Origin: Gaiellasilicea sp963731615 | GTDB taxonomy: Bacteria > Actinomycetota > Thermoleophilia > Gaiellales > Gaiellaceae | Assembly (NCBI GenBank): GCA_963731615.1 | Contig: CAVSWD010000008.1 | Coordinates: 248,001 to 312,000 of the forward strand | Length of the DNA: 64,000 nucleotides | Direction: 5' to 3' | Part shown: positions 37,112 through 44,812 of the stretch, piece by piece | How the letters are laid out: each line of letters begins with the position of its first letter | Numbering within the stretch: position 1 is the stretch's first letter | Program-made: the position numbers and the translations under genes | The notes under the pieces: model-generated | Told to the model about the DNA's origin: nothing | Databases searched by the model: none | The model's input: the letters and a program-made list of their open reading frames with translations, nothing else

Positions 37112-37792
37112 ATGCCAGAGCGTACTGCCGCGCGCATCGCCTCGACGGGCGCGGGCAGCCCGATCCACAGCTCGAATGACGCCGCCCCCTGGGCGACGAG
37201 GACGTCGAGCCCGTCGAGCACCGTCGCGCCGGCTTCGCGTGCCGCCGCTGCGGTGGCGGAGCCGGGGTAGGGCAGGTCGACGAGCGTCTGCCCCGGGCCG
37301 AGCCGCACCAGAACCTCCTCCTGCACGGGCGTCGCGTTGACGACGAGGTCGCATTCGCCGATCTCGGGCGGCCACTCGCCGCGGCGCGAGAAGCGACGCG
37401 CATCCGGTAGCGCCTGCGCGAACGCGGCCGCGGCACCCCCGTCACCGAGGATCGCGGGCCGTTCGGGTCGCAAGCCGTCGAGGACGGCCGCGTCCGTCGA
37501 GCGTCCGACGATCTCGCCGTCGCCGAAGATCAGCGTGTTCACGGACGGCACGTCCGCGCCGACGAGCCGCGCCACGGCGAGCTTGTGCGGCGCGGTCACG
37601 TTCGCGCCCGCGAAGCCCAGCTCGGCGAGACCCCGGATCGCTGCATCGAGCCGCTGCCGGCGGCACGTCGAACGCCACGTACGCGTAGTCGAGCGCGAGC
37701 GTCGCAAACGCCGTGTTCTGCATCCGCGGCGAGAGGGAGTGCGCGACCGGATGGCCGAGCAGGGCAACGAGACGGGTGCCGCCGCCGATCAC
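37108..37792 (-). CDS. aroE: Shikimate dehydrogenase (frameshift in N-terminal third)
   Basis: About 227 residues after repair. NADP-dependent reduction of 3-dehydroshikimate. The N-terminal substrate domain VALLGHPVAHSLSPRMQNTAF (SxS motif) and YAYVAFDVPP are in the frame of GTG 37792. An extra base near 37650 moves the rest, RLDAAIRGLAELGFAGANVTAPHKLA (catalytic Lys), to another frame. The cofactor part ILGDGGAAAAFA replaces GxGGA in a shortened Rossmann domain, followed by LVVNATP and LVDLPYPG. It is somewhat shorter than the usual 260-280 residues. mltG lies just upstream with a palindrome between. Confidence 0.88.
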
Positions 37793-37798
37793 GAGAGT

Positions 37799-37817
37799 TT
37801 GTGTTGAATCAACACAA
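37799..37817. promoter_or_regulatory. Perfect 9-bp inverted repeat upstream of aroE
   Basis: TTGTGTTGA, one base, TCAACACAA, directly after the mltG stop (37818-37820) and 6 bases before the aroE GTG. It is AT-rich relative to its surroundings and symmetric like a dimeric repressor site. It would also fold in the mRNA right at the aroE ribosome-binding position. Which of these applies cannot be told from sequence. Confidence 0.45.
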
Positions 37818-38702
37818 TCATCCGCAGCCGAAGCCGTACTCGCACGCCTTCGCGTAGAACTCTGCCTCGCTCGCCGTGAAGAAGTGGTGCACCTTGTCGG
37901 GCTTGCGCACGAAGAAGAGGTACTTGACCTTGGCCGGGTGGGCGGCGGCCTGCATCGAGGCGAGCCCCGGGTTCGCGATCGGCGTCGGCGGCAGTCCCTG
38001 GCGGTTGCGCGTGTTGTACGGGTTGTCGCTCTCGAGCTGCGAGACCCGCAGTGCCTCGGTGCCGGGCACGTCGAGCCCGTAGCGGATCGTCGCATCGATC
38101 CCCAGCGGCATCCCCGCCTTGAGCCGGTTGTAGATCACGGCTGCGACGAGCGGCCGCTCGTCTGGCGCGATCGTCTCCTTCTCGACCATCGAGGCGATGA
38201 TCAGGACGTCGTACGGCGTCAGGTTCTTCGACTTCGCGAAGCCAAGATCGACCTTCGACCAGTTCGCGTCGAAGAACTCGAGCTGGTCGTCGACGAGCTG
38301 CTTGGCCGTCGTCCTCGGGGTGAACTCGTAGGTCGCCGGAAAGAGGAAGCCCTCGATCCCGCGCGCATCCTTGCGGAACGTGGGCGGCACCTTCGCCGAC
38401 TTCGAGGCCTTCGCATATGTCGGCGCCGAGAGCTTCGGCGTCACTTTGCGCTTCGTCTTTGCGATCTGCCGCACCTCGGCGACGCGCGCGGTCATCTCCT
38501 TGCGCGTGAAGCCCTCCGGGAAGACGATCCGGAGGATCGTCGGCTTCGGCGCCGTCGTCGTCACCGGCGGCGCCGCGTCCTCCTCCGTTCCGCCGGCGCG
38601 CAGCCCGAGGGCGAAGTAGAGCCCGAGCGCGAGGAACACGAGCAGGAGGGCTGCCGCGATCCCGCGGCGGCGCGCGATCTGGCCCTGCCTCGGCCGGGTC
38701 AC
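37818..38702 (-). CDS. mltG: Endolytic murein transglycosylase MltG (YceG-like)
   Basis: 294 residues. One N-terminal membrane helix (IAAALLLVFLALGLYFALGL, about residues 15-34) precedes a Pro/Thr linker, a LysM-like subdomain (ILRIVFPEGFTRKEMTARVAEV) and the YceG catalytic domain. Here IEGFLFPATYEF and ASMVEKETIAPDERPLVAAVIYNRLKAGMPLGIDATIRYGL include the catalytic Glu of the ASxVEKE motif. It cleaves nascent glycan strands to terminate peptidoglycan polymerisation. GTG 38702 overlaps ruvX (GTGA). The order ruvX-mltG-aroE is conserved in many bacteria. Confidence 0.92.
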   Translation of the reverse strand: MTRPRQGQIARRRGIAAALLLVFLALGLYFALGLRAGGTEEDAAPPVTTTAPKPTILRIVFPEGFTRKEMTARVAEVRQIAKTKRKVTPKLSAPTYAKASKSAKVPPTFRKDARGIEGFLFPATYEFTPRTTAKQLVDDQLEFFDANWSKVDLGFAKSKNLTPYDVLIIASMVEKETIAPDERPLVAAVIYNRLKAGMPLGIDATIRYGLDVPGTEALRVSQLESDNPYNTRNRQGLPPTPIANPGLASMQAAAHPAKVKYLFFVRKPDKVHHFFTASEAEFYAKACEYGFGCG

Positions 38703-39094
38703 GCGTCTCGCTTCGTCCAGGCCAGCCAACTCTCGAGCAAGTGAGCGGCGGCGCGGGCGTCTTCGGGAGCGTGGGTGGCGGGTGCGGAGGCGGCGAGCAC
38801 GGTCGTGAAGCGCTCGTCGAACGACTCGACCGGGACGCCCACCGCGGCGCGAAGGGCGTCGACGAACTCGGCTGTCTCGGCCGCCTGGGCTCCGTGCTCG
38901 CCACGCAGCGTGAGCGGCAGGCCGACGACGACGCGCTCGGCGCCCTCGGCGGCCACGAGCTCGGCCAGCTGCCGCAGCCCGGCCTCGCTCGCCGCGCGCT
39001 CGACGACGGTGAGGGGGCGTGCGAGCGTTCCGGTCGCGTCGGAGATCGCGACGCCGGTACGAGCGGCGCCGTAGTCGAGGGCCAGGACCTTCAG
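38699..39094 (-). CDS. ruvX: Putative pre-16S rRNA nuclease YqgF/RuvX
   Basis: 131 residues. RNase H-like fold: VLALDYGAARTGVAISD (first Asp), RVVVGLPLTLRGEHGAQA (Glu region near the strand end), SFDERFTTVLA (second acidic position) and the C-terminal DARAAAHLLESWL. It processes the 16S rRNA 5' end or acts as a Holliday-junction resolvase-like nuclease. No ATG/GTG/TTG fits the N-terminus. The frame begins at CTG 39094, and a single missing A (GCC-ATGA) would recreate the ATGA overlap with alaS used elsewhere here. Confidence 0.85.
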   Translation of the reverse strand: MKVLALDYGAARTGVAISDATGTLARPLTVVERAASEAGLRQLAELVAAEGAERVVVGLPLTLRGEHGAQAAETAEFVDALRAAVGVPVESFDERFTTVLAASAPATHAPEDARAAAHLLESWLAWTKRDA

Positions 39095-41616
39095 GCGAGC
39101 GCCTCGATGATCGTCTTCTCGGCGAGCGCGACCGCATTGTCGAGGCCGGCCGCGTCCTTGCCGCCCGCGCGGGCCATGGTCGGGCGGCCACCGCCCTTGC
39201 CGCCGATCAGCGCGGCTGCTTCCCGGATCACGTCGCCCGCGTTGACGCCGCGGCCCTCGAGCGAGGAGTCCAGGTTGATCACGAGTTGGGCGGTACCGTC
39301 GTCGCGGGCGCCGACGATCACGGCCGCAGGCGCATGCTTCTGCTTGAGCCGGTCCGAGACGTCGAGCGGATCGCCGCTCTTGACGTCGACGACGAGCACG
39401 TTGACGCCGCCGGCCGCGGTCTCGCGGGTGACGGTGAAGTCCACCTCGGACTTGGCCGGCTTCGTGCCCGCCGACTTCGACTCCTTCCGCAGGTCGGCAA
39501 GCTCCGTGCGCAGCTCGTCCCCCTCCCGCGCGCGCTCGTGCAGGAGCGCGAACGACGCGCCGGAGGTGACCGCCTCGATCCGCCGTGCGCCCGAGCCGAC
39601 GGAGCCCTCGGAGACGATGACGAACGGGCCGATTTCCGCAGTCGAGCGGACGTGGGTGCCGCCGCAGAGCTCGCGCGAGAAGCCGTCGATCTCGACCACA
39701 CGCACGATGTCGCCGTACTTCTCGCCGAAGAGCATCTGGGCGCCAAGCTTCCGGGCCTCGTCGATTGGGGTTTCGAAGACGCGGACCGGACGGTTGGCGA
39801 AGATCTGCTCGTTCACCAGCCGCTCGACCTGCTCGCGCTCTTCCCCACTCAGAGCCTGCTCGTGAGTGAAATCGAAGCGGAGCTTGTCGGGGCGGACGGC
39901 CGAGCCCGCCTGCTTGACGTGCTCGCCGAGCACGCGGCGGAGCGACTCGTGCAGGAGATGGGTCGCGGTGTGGTTCGCCATCGTCGGGAAGCGGATGCTC
40001 CAAGGGACGACGGCCTTGACGCGGTCTCCCGCGGAGAACCCCGCTCCCTCGAAGACGAGAACCTGATCGTCGCCGAGGCGGATCGCTTCGCGGAGCTCCG
40101 CCCTCGCGCCGGTCTCGTCGTGCTCGATCCAGCCACTGTCGCTGACCTGGCCGCCCCCGGCCGGATAGAAGGGCGAGCGCTCGAGCTTGGCCTCGAACTG
40201 CCCGTCGCCGAGGTCGTTCAGAGCCACGATCGCCGTCAGAACCTCGGTCTGCTGATCGCCGACGAAGTCCGCCGGCGGGCCCTCGAGTGCCCCTGTGACG
40301 CGAACGCCGCCGCCGCGCGAGATCTCGCGGTGCTCGGCCAGCCGCCGTTCGTAGTCGTCCTCGTCAACGGGGAGACCGCGCTCGAGTGCGAGCTCCCGGA
40401 TCAGCTCGAACGGGAATCCGTAGGTGGCGACGAGATCGAATGCCTCCTTGCCGGTGATCGCGCCGCGGGCAGCGACCTCCTCGAACAGCTTCAGGCCACG
40501 CTCCAGCGTCTCCGTGAAGCGCTCCTCCTCCGCGCGCAGGACGTCGCGGATCCGCTCGCGGTTCTCCGGGAGCTCGGGAAACCACTGCGCCATCTGGTCG
40601 ACGACGACGTCGCTGAGGCGCCAGAGGTCGTCCAGTCCGATCGTCCGCGCCTGCTGGACCGCGCGCCTGATGATCCGGCGCAGCACGTAGCCGCGACCCT
40701 CGTTCGACGGCGTGACGCCGTCGCCGACGAGGAAGGTCATGCCGCGACCGTGGTCGGCGAGCACGCGCAGCGCCTTCGCCGCCGCGTCCGAATCGGCGAA
40801 GGCGACGCCGCTCTCGGCCTCGACCCACGCCATGATCGCCCGGTAGCCGTCGGTCTCGTAGACGGAGCGGTTCGGGACGTCCTGCATGATCGCCGCCAGG
40901 CGCTCGAGCCCCATCCCGGTGTCGATGTTCTGCTCCGGCAGCGGCGTCAGCGTCCCGTCCGGATGCTGCTCGAACTGCATGAAAACGAGGTTCCAGAACT
41001 CGAGGAAGCGGTCGCAGCGCGGGCACGCAGGTGCGCAGGTCGGGTCGCCGCAGCCGTGCTTGGCGCCCCAGTCCCAGTAGATCTCCGAGTCGGGCCCGCA
41101 CGGGCCGGGGCCGCCGACCGACCAGAAGTTCTCGGAGCTCGGGAGCGCCACGATCCGCTCCGACGGCATCCCGACAGCCTCCCACTCCTTGATCGCAACC
41201 TCGTCCGGCCCGAGCTCGAAGCCGGGATCGCCGGCGTGCACCGTCACCCAGATCCGCTCCCAGTCGAGCTGCAGGCGCTCCTGGATGAACTCGGTCGCGA
41301 GCTCGACCGCGCCCTGCTTGAAGTACTGCCCGAACGAGAAGTTGCCGAGCATCTCGAAGAACGTCAGGTGGTGATCGTCGTTGCCGACCTCGTCGATGTC
41401 GACCGTGCGGAAGCACTTCTGCGACGTCGTCGTCAGGAGCGCCGGCGGCTCCTCGCGGCCGAGGAAAAACGGCATCTGCGGCTGCATCCCCGCCGCCGTC
41501 AGCAGGGTCGAGTTGTCGTCCGCGCGAGGGACGAGCGGCCACGACGGCAGCCGCTTGTGTCCCTTCTCCTCCATGAAGGAGAGGAAGCCTTCCCGCAGCT
41601 CGGCCGACGTTTGCAC
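39091..41616 (-). CDS. alaS: Alanyl-tRNA synthetase
   Basis: 841 residues, intact. Class II catalytic core: ELREGFLSFMEEKGHKRLPSWPLVP, LLTTTSQKCFRTVDIDEVGNDDHHLTFFEMLGNFSFGQYFK, and GMGLERLAAI. A zinc-like Cys pair lies in CGDPTCAPACPRC. The editing domain has HTATHLLHESLRRVLG and CGGTHVRSTAEIG; a C-Ala dimerisation tail ends in GGRPTMARAGG. GTG 41616 (VQTSAELREGF) gives the family N-terminus; the longer open frame upstream is antiphase to the sigma gene. It is followed directly by ruvX, as in many bacteria. Confidence 0.97.
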   Translation of the reverse strand: MQTSAELREGFLSFMEEKGHKRLPSWPLVPRADDNSTLLTAAGMQPQMPFFLGREEPPALLTTTSQKCFRTVDIDEVGNDDHHLTFFEMLGNFSFGQYFKQGAVELATEFIQERLQLDWERIWVTVHAGDPGFELGPDEVAIKEWEAVGMPSERIVALPSSENFWSVGGPGPCGPDSEIYWDWGAKHGCGDPTCAPACPRCDRFLEFWNLVFMQFEQHPDGTLTPLPEQNIDTGMGLERLAAIMQDVPNRSVYETDGYRAIMAWVEAESGVAFADSDAAAKALRVLADHGRGMTFLVGDGVTPSNEGRGYVLRRIIRRAVQQARTIGLDDLWRLSDVVVDQMAQWFPELPENRERIRDVLRAEEERFTETLERGLKLFEEVAARGAITGKEAFDLVATYGFPFELIRELALERGLPVDEDDYERRLAEHREISRGGGVRVTGALEGPPADFVGDQQTEVLTAIVALNDLGDGQFEAKLERSPFYPAGGGQVSDSGWIEHDETGARAELREAIRLGDDQVLVFEGAGFSAGDRVKAVVPWSIRFPTMANHTATHLLHESLRRVLGEHVKQAGSAVRPDKLRFDFTHEQALSGEEREQVERLVNEQIFANRPVRVFETPIDEARKLGAQMLFGEKYGDIVRVVEIDGFSRELCGGTHVRSTAEIGPFVIVSEGSVGSGARRIEAVTSGASFALLHERAREGDELRTELADLRKESKSAGTKPAKSEVDFTVTRETAAGGVNVLVVDVKSGDPLDVSDRLKQKHAPAAVIVGARDDGTAQLVINLDSSLEGRGVNAGDVIREAAALIGGKGGGRPTMARAGGKDAAGLDNAVALAEKTIIEALA

Positions 41617-41636
41617 CCTGGGATTGTAGGGAGCGG

Positions 41637-42416
41637 CTAGGAGGCCTGGCGCTTGGGCGCCGAAGCAGCCTCGAGCTGCTCGTCGCTCGCGATCTCGTCG
41701 CGGATCTTCTCGAGCGCGCGGCGGATCAGGCGCGAGACGTGCATCTGCGAGATGCCGACCTGCTGGGCGATCTGGCTCTGCGTCAGCCCGTCGAAGAAGC
41801 GAAGGTGGAGGATCCGCCGCTCGCGCTCGTCGAGGACGCGGAAGCCCGGCGCGAGCACGGCCCGGTCCTCGGAGACCGAGTACTGGTGCTCCTCGGTGCC
41901 GAGCGACTCGAGCGGATCGAGCTCGCCGTCCTCGTCCGAACCGCCGGTCGAGAGCGAGAGCGAGGTATAGGCGCGGCCCGACTCGAGCGCCTCCAGCACG
42001 AGCTCCTCCTCGACGCCGGCGGCCTTGGCAAGCTCGGGGATCGTCGGCGACCGGCCGAGCTGCACGGTCTGGTCCTCGACGATCTTCGAGAGCTGCACGT
42101 TCAGCTCCTGGAGCCCGCGCGGGACGCGCACGGCCCAGCCCTTGTCGCGGAAGTGGCGCTTGATCTCGCCGATGATGTTCGGGGTCGCGTAGGTCGTCAG
42201 CTCGACGCCGCGGTCGATGTCGAAGCGGTCGATCGCCTTGATCAGGCCGATGCAGCCGATCTGGACGAGATCGTCGAGCTGCTCGCCGCGGTAGGCGTAC
42301 CGTCGGGCGAGCGAACGAACGAGAGAGAGGTACTGCTCGATCAGCTGCTCGCGCGCGGCCAGGTCGCCATGCTCGTGGTAGCGGCGCAGCAGCGCCTTGT
42401 CGGACGCGCGCGTCAC
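41637..42416 (-). CDS. RNA polymerase sigma factor, SigB/SigF/SigG type
   Basis: 259 residues. Region 2: AREQLIEQYLSLVRSLARRYAYRGEQLDDLVQIGCIGLIKAIDRFDIDRGVELTTYATPNIIGEIKRHFRDKGWAVRVPR (core and -10 recognition, about residues 20-100). Region 3 contains LGRSPTIPELAKAAGVEEE, and region 4 ERRILHLRFFDGLTQSQIAQQVGISQMHVSRLIRRALEKIR is the -35 helix-turn-helix. This is the stress/sporulation-type group 3 sigma. GTG 42416 overlaps the RsbW-like gene (GTGA), which implies anti-sigma control. No anti-anti-sigma gene (RsbV) is adjacent. Confidence 0.93.
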   Translation of the reverse strand: MTRASDKALLRRYHEHGDLAAREQLIEQYLSLVRSLARRYAYRGEQLDDLVQIGCIGLIKAIDRFDIDRGVELTTYATPNIIGEIKRHFRDKGWAVRVPRGLQELNVQLSKIVEDQTVQLGRSPTIPELAKAAGVEEELVLEALESGRAYTSLSLSTGGSDEDGELDPLESLGTEEHQYSVSEDRAVLAPGFRVLDERERRILHLRFFDGLTQSQIAQQVGISQMHVSRLIRRALEKIRDEIASDEQLEAASAPKRQAS

Positions 42417-42799
42417 GATCCCGCCACCGCGGGCGCAAAGGCCTTGCGCAGCTCCACCCACGAGCCGCCGTCGCGCTCGCTCACCTCAACGCTGTCGACA
42501 ACGGTTCCCAGGAGCCGCTTCAGGCCGATGCCGGCGTCGGTTTCCTGCTCGAGGTCGGCGGCCGTCTCAGCCGGGAGCGGGCCTAGCTCGATGTCGATCG
42601 AGCCGTCCTCGACGCGAAGCTGGATGCTGACGTTGCTCTCGTCCGCGACGCCGTGGTCGAGCAGCGCATCGAGCGCGAGCTGGACGTCGTCGACGACGTC
42701 GAGCGTGACGTCGTGCCGCGCCGCGATCCCGCCGAGGACCAGCTCGGCCACGGTCCCGAATGACCGCTCGCGGGGAATGCTGAGCGTGAACTCGTCCAC
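42413..42799 (-). CDS. RsbW-like anti-sigma factor (GHKL ATPase fold, degenerate N box)
   Basis: 128 residues of HATPase_c_2 type. The N-terminal strand FTLSIPRERSFGTVAELVLGGIAARHDVTLDVVDDVQLALDALLDHG aligns with RsbW/SpoIIAB up to the N box, but the expected Glu and Asn (ExxxNA) are not present at ALDALLDHG. The C-terminal lid ETDAGIGLKRLLGTVVDSVEV retains a G-x-G. It is translationally coupled to the sigma gene, so anti-sigma binding is the likely role, possibly with weak or no kinase activity. It is also coupled at its 5' end to the DUF948-like gene. Confidence 0.8.
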   Translation of the reverse strand: MDEFTLSIPRERSFGTVAELVLGGIAARHDVTLDVVDDVQLALDALLDHGVADESNVSIQLRVEDGSIDIELGPLPAETAADLEQETDAGIGLKRLLGTVVDSVEVSERDGGSWVELRKAFAPAVAGS

Positions 42800-43266
42800 T
42801 ACTTCGTGTCGCCGCCGGCCGCGCGAAGCTCCTCTTCGAGGTCGCGCTCTCGCCGGGCGGCCGCCTCCTTGCCAACGCGGACCGCTTCGCCGACGTCGCG
42901 GCGAGCCTTCAGCGTCGACACGCCGTGCGCGATGCCGGCCGCGAAGCCCGACACCTTCTGCACCGGGCGCGTGATCGCCATGCTCACCGCACGCACCGCC
43001 GTATCCGCGCTGTCCGCCATGTCCACTGCGCTGTCGGTCACCTGATCCACCTTGTCCAGCTGCCCGTTCACCTTGTCGACGCTCTCGCCGACCTTGTGGA
43101 TTACGGGAAGCAATTCGCGTTCCGTTCCCTGAATGAACGAGGAAAGGCGCGCGAAGGTTCCGCCCAGGCGCACGAACACGTACGCGAGAGCGGCTCCGAC
43201 GACGACCAGGAAGACGGCGAGTGCGTAGTACGCGTAGTCGCCAGCGCTGGTGGCAAGGAGCTGCAC
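42799..43266 (-). CDS. DUF948-like membrane-anchored protein
   Basis: 155 residues. It starts VQLLATSAGDYAYYALAVFLVVVGAALAYVFVRLGG with one membrane helix at about 11-33. An amphipathic region FARLSSFIQGTERELLPVIHKVGESVDKVNGQLDKVDQVTDSAVDMADSADTAVRAV follows, with the spaced polar/hydrophobic repeats of DUF948 proteins. A charged tail RRERDLEEELRAAGG ends it. DUF948 proteins are often associated with stress regulons, and coupling to an RsbW/sigma pair fits that. GTG 43266 is chosen as the first start before the helix. Confidence 0.75.
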   Translation of the reverse strand: MQLLATSAGDYAYYALAVFLVVVGAALAYVFVRLGGTFARLSSFIQGTERELLPVIHKVGESVDKVNGQLDKVDQVTDSAVDMADSADTAVRAVSMAITRPVQKVSGFAAGIAHGVSTLKARRDVGEAVRVGKEAAARRERDLEEELRAAGGDTK

Positions 43267-43276
43267 GCGGAGAATC

Positions 43277-44536
43277 CTAGTGCCGATTCGCCGCCGACAC
43301 CACGCCGTACCCCACCACGGCGCCCCCGTCGTACAGAACGGCGAGCTGGCCGGGGGCGACACCGTACGCCGGCTGTTCCAATTCGAGCCTGAATCCGTCC
43401 GACCCCGGCAGCACGCGCGCGTGCACCGGCGCCGAGCGGTAGCGAAGCTTTGCCTCGACATGCTCGACCGGAACGTGCATCAGCCCGGTCGCTTCCACTT
43501 CGGTGCACGCAAGCGAGCCGCGCGGGCCGACGACGAGGGTGTTGGTCGCGGCGTCGCTCCGCAGTGCGTAGAGCGGCTCGGCGGCGGAGATGCCGATCCC
43601 GCGTCGCTGGCCGGGTGTGTAGCGCCAGAACCCCTCGTGGCGTCCGAGCTCGACACCGTCCTCGTCGACGATCGTCCCGGCCGCCGGCGCGAGCCCGCGG
43701 CGCTCCAGGAAGGCGCGGTAGTCGTCGCCCGCGAGGAAGCACGCCTCCTGGCTCTCCCGCCGCTCGGCGACCGCGAGCCCTGCGGCGCCTGCCTCGGCAC
43801 GCGTCTCAGCCTTCGTCAGCCCGCCGAGCGGGAACTCGATCCGCTCGAGGTGGGCCGGATCGAGCGCGGCGAGCATGTAGGACTGATCCTTCTCGGGGTC
43901 GGCGGCGCGGGCAAGCAGGCGGCGACCCTCCCGCTCGACGATCCGTGCGTAATGGCCAGTCCAGAGCTTCGCCGCGCCTGCGCGCTCGGCGAACGCAAGC
44001 AGCTCGTCGAACCGGAAGCTGCCGTTGCAACGGCCGCACGGGTTCGGCGTCTCGCCGCGCGCGTACGAGGCGACGAACGGGTCGACGACTGCACGCCTGA
44101 ACTCGTCGCGGAGGTCGAGGGTCACGTGCGGCAGGCCGAGCTCGTGACAGGTCTGGCGCGCCGCGATCACCGCTGCGGGCGAGCAGCAGGCGCGCTCGGA
44201 GTCTGGGCCTTCGGGGTCGAGCCAGAGGCGCAGCGTCACGCCGATCGCGGCTGGGCCGGCGCGCAGGAGTGCGACCGCGCTGTCGACGCCGCCGCTCATC
44301 GCCACCGCGATCCGTGCAGGGTCGGACGGGGCCGTGAACACCTGCGCGAGTGCGTTTGCGAGCGCATCCGCGGCGAGCGTCGCGCCCGGCACCGCCGCAG
44401 CCTCGAGCAGCGTCAGGCCGGCGAGGGGCCGCGCCAGCCCGGACGCGTCGGCGTCGACGATCCGGTCGCCGTCGACCGTGAGCCGGACGAACGCGAGCTC
44501 GTCACCGCGCGCAGAGTCTCCGAGGATCTCGATCAT
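43277..44536 (-). CDS. mnmA: tRNA-specific 2-thiouridylase MnmA with N-terminal scaffold-like extension
   Basis: 419 residues. From about residue 70 it is MnmA: PP-loop IAVAMSGGVDSAVALL, catalytic Cys in GETPNPCGRCNGSFRF, LWTGHYARIV, DQSYMLAAL, the second Cys in SQEACFLAGDDYRAFL, and C-terminal PGQRRGIGI and GQLAVLYDGGAVVGYGVV barrels. It makes s2U34 in tRNA Lys/Glu/Gln. The first about 65 residues (GDELAFVRLTVDGDRIVDADASGLARPLAGLTLLEAA as a guide to the position) resemble an IscU/NifU-type scaffold strand-helix pattern but lack its cysteines. It is separated from the next upstream gene by a 276-base structured gap. Confidence 0.9.
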   Translation of the reverse strand: MIEILGDSARGDELAFVRLTVDGDRIVDADASGLARPLAGLTLLEAAAVPGATLAADALANALAQVFTAPSDPARIAVAMSGGVDSAVALLRAGPAAIGVTLRLWLDPEGPDSERACCSPAAVIAARQTCHELGLPHVTLDLRDEFRRAVVDPFVASYARGETPNPCGRCNGSFRFDELLAFAERAGAAKLWTGHYARIVEREGRRLLARAADPEKDQSYMLAALDPAHLERIEFPLGGLTKAETRAEAGAAGLAVAERRESQEACFLAGDDYRAFLERRGLAPAAGTIVDEDGVELGRHEGFWRYTPGQRRGIGISAAEPLYALRSDAATNTLVVGPRGSLACTEVEATGLMHVPVEHVEAKLRYRSAPVHARVLPGSDGFRLELEQPAYGVAPGQLAVLYDGGAVVGYGVVSAANRH

Positions 44537-44812
44537 CGGACCAGCCTAGCCGACGAAATGCGGGCGGTTCGGCCGGCGGGCGACCCTTCAGGGGTTTGCG
44601 CGACCGGAATCCGCGCGAGCGGATTCCGGTCATGCGACGGAAAAAGTGCTCCACCCTGCCGTGTTTCCTTACGCCGATGCGAACCTGCCTTAGCAGGTGG
44701 GTGCCGTGCCGGACATCGACGGGTGAGGTCTAGACCGGACCCAGGCTCCCTTCACGTGAGCGTTGGTTCACGTTTACGCGCAAGGCCACGTACAGGGTCG
44801 AGCAGGAGCAGT
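44537..44812. other. 276-base non-coding interval rich in inverted repeats, upstream of mnmA
   Basis: No credible ORF. It contains a perfect 13-bp hairpin GACCGGAATCCGC-GCGA-GCGGATTCCGGTC (44602-44631), a perfect ACCTGC-CTTA-GCAGGT hairpin (44683-44698) enclosed by CACCC/GGGTG (44652-44656, 44699-44703), the palindrome GGTCTAGACC (44727-44736) and a direct repeat TTCACGT at 44751-44757 and 44767-44773. A T5 run on the minus strand lies near 44640-44645. It may hold a structured RNA, the mnmA leader, or repeated palindromes. I could not match it to tmRNA, RNase P, SRP or a riboswitch I know. Confidence 0.5.

Noticed and set aside
39091..42438. A 1115-residue frame covering alaS and the sigma region
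   Set aside because: Residues beyond alaS are Arg-rich shadow sequence antiphase to the sigma factor gene, which is intact in its own frame.
44537..44812. Riboswitch, SRP RNA, tmRNA or RNase P RNA
   Set aside because: None of the conserved core motifs of these RNAs (SRP GGAA loop region, tmRNA ends, RNase P cores, common riboswitch boxes) could be matched. Only symmetry is seen.
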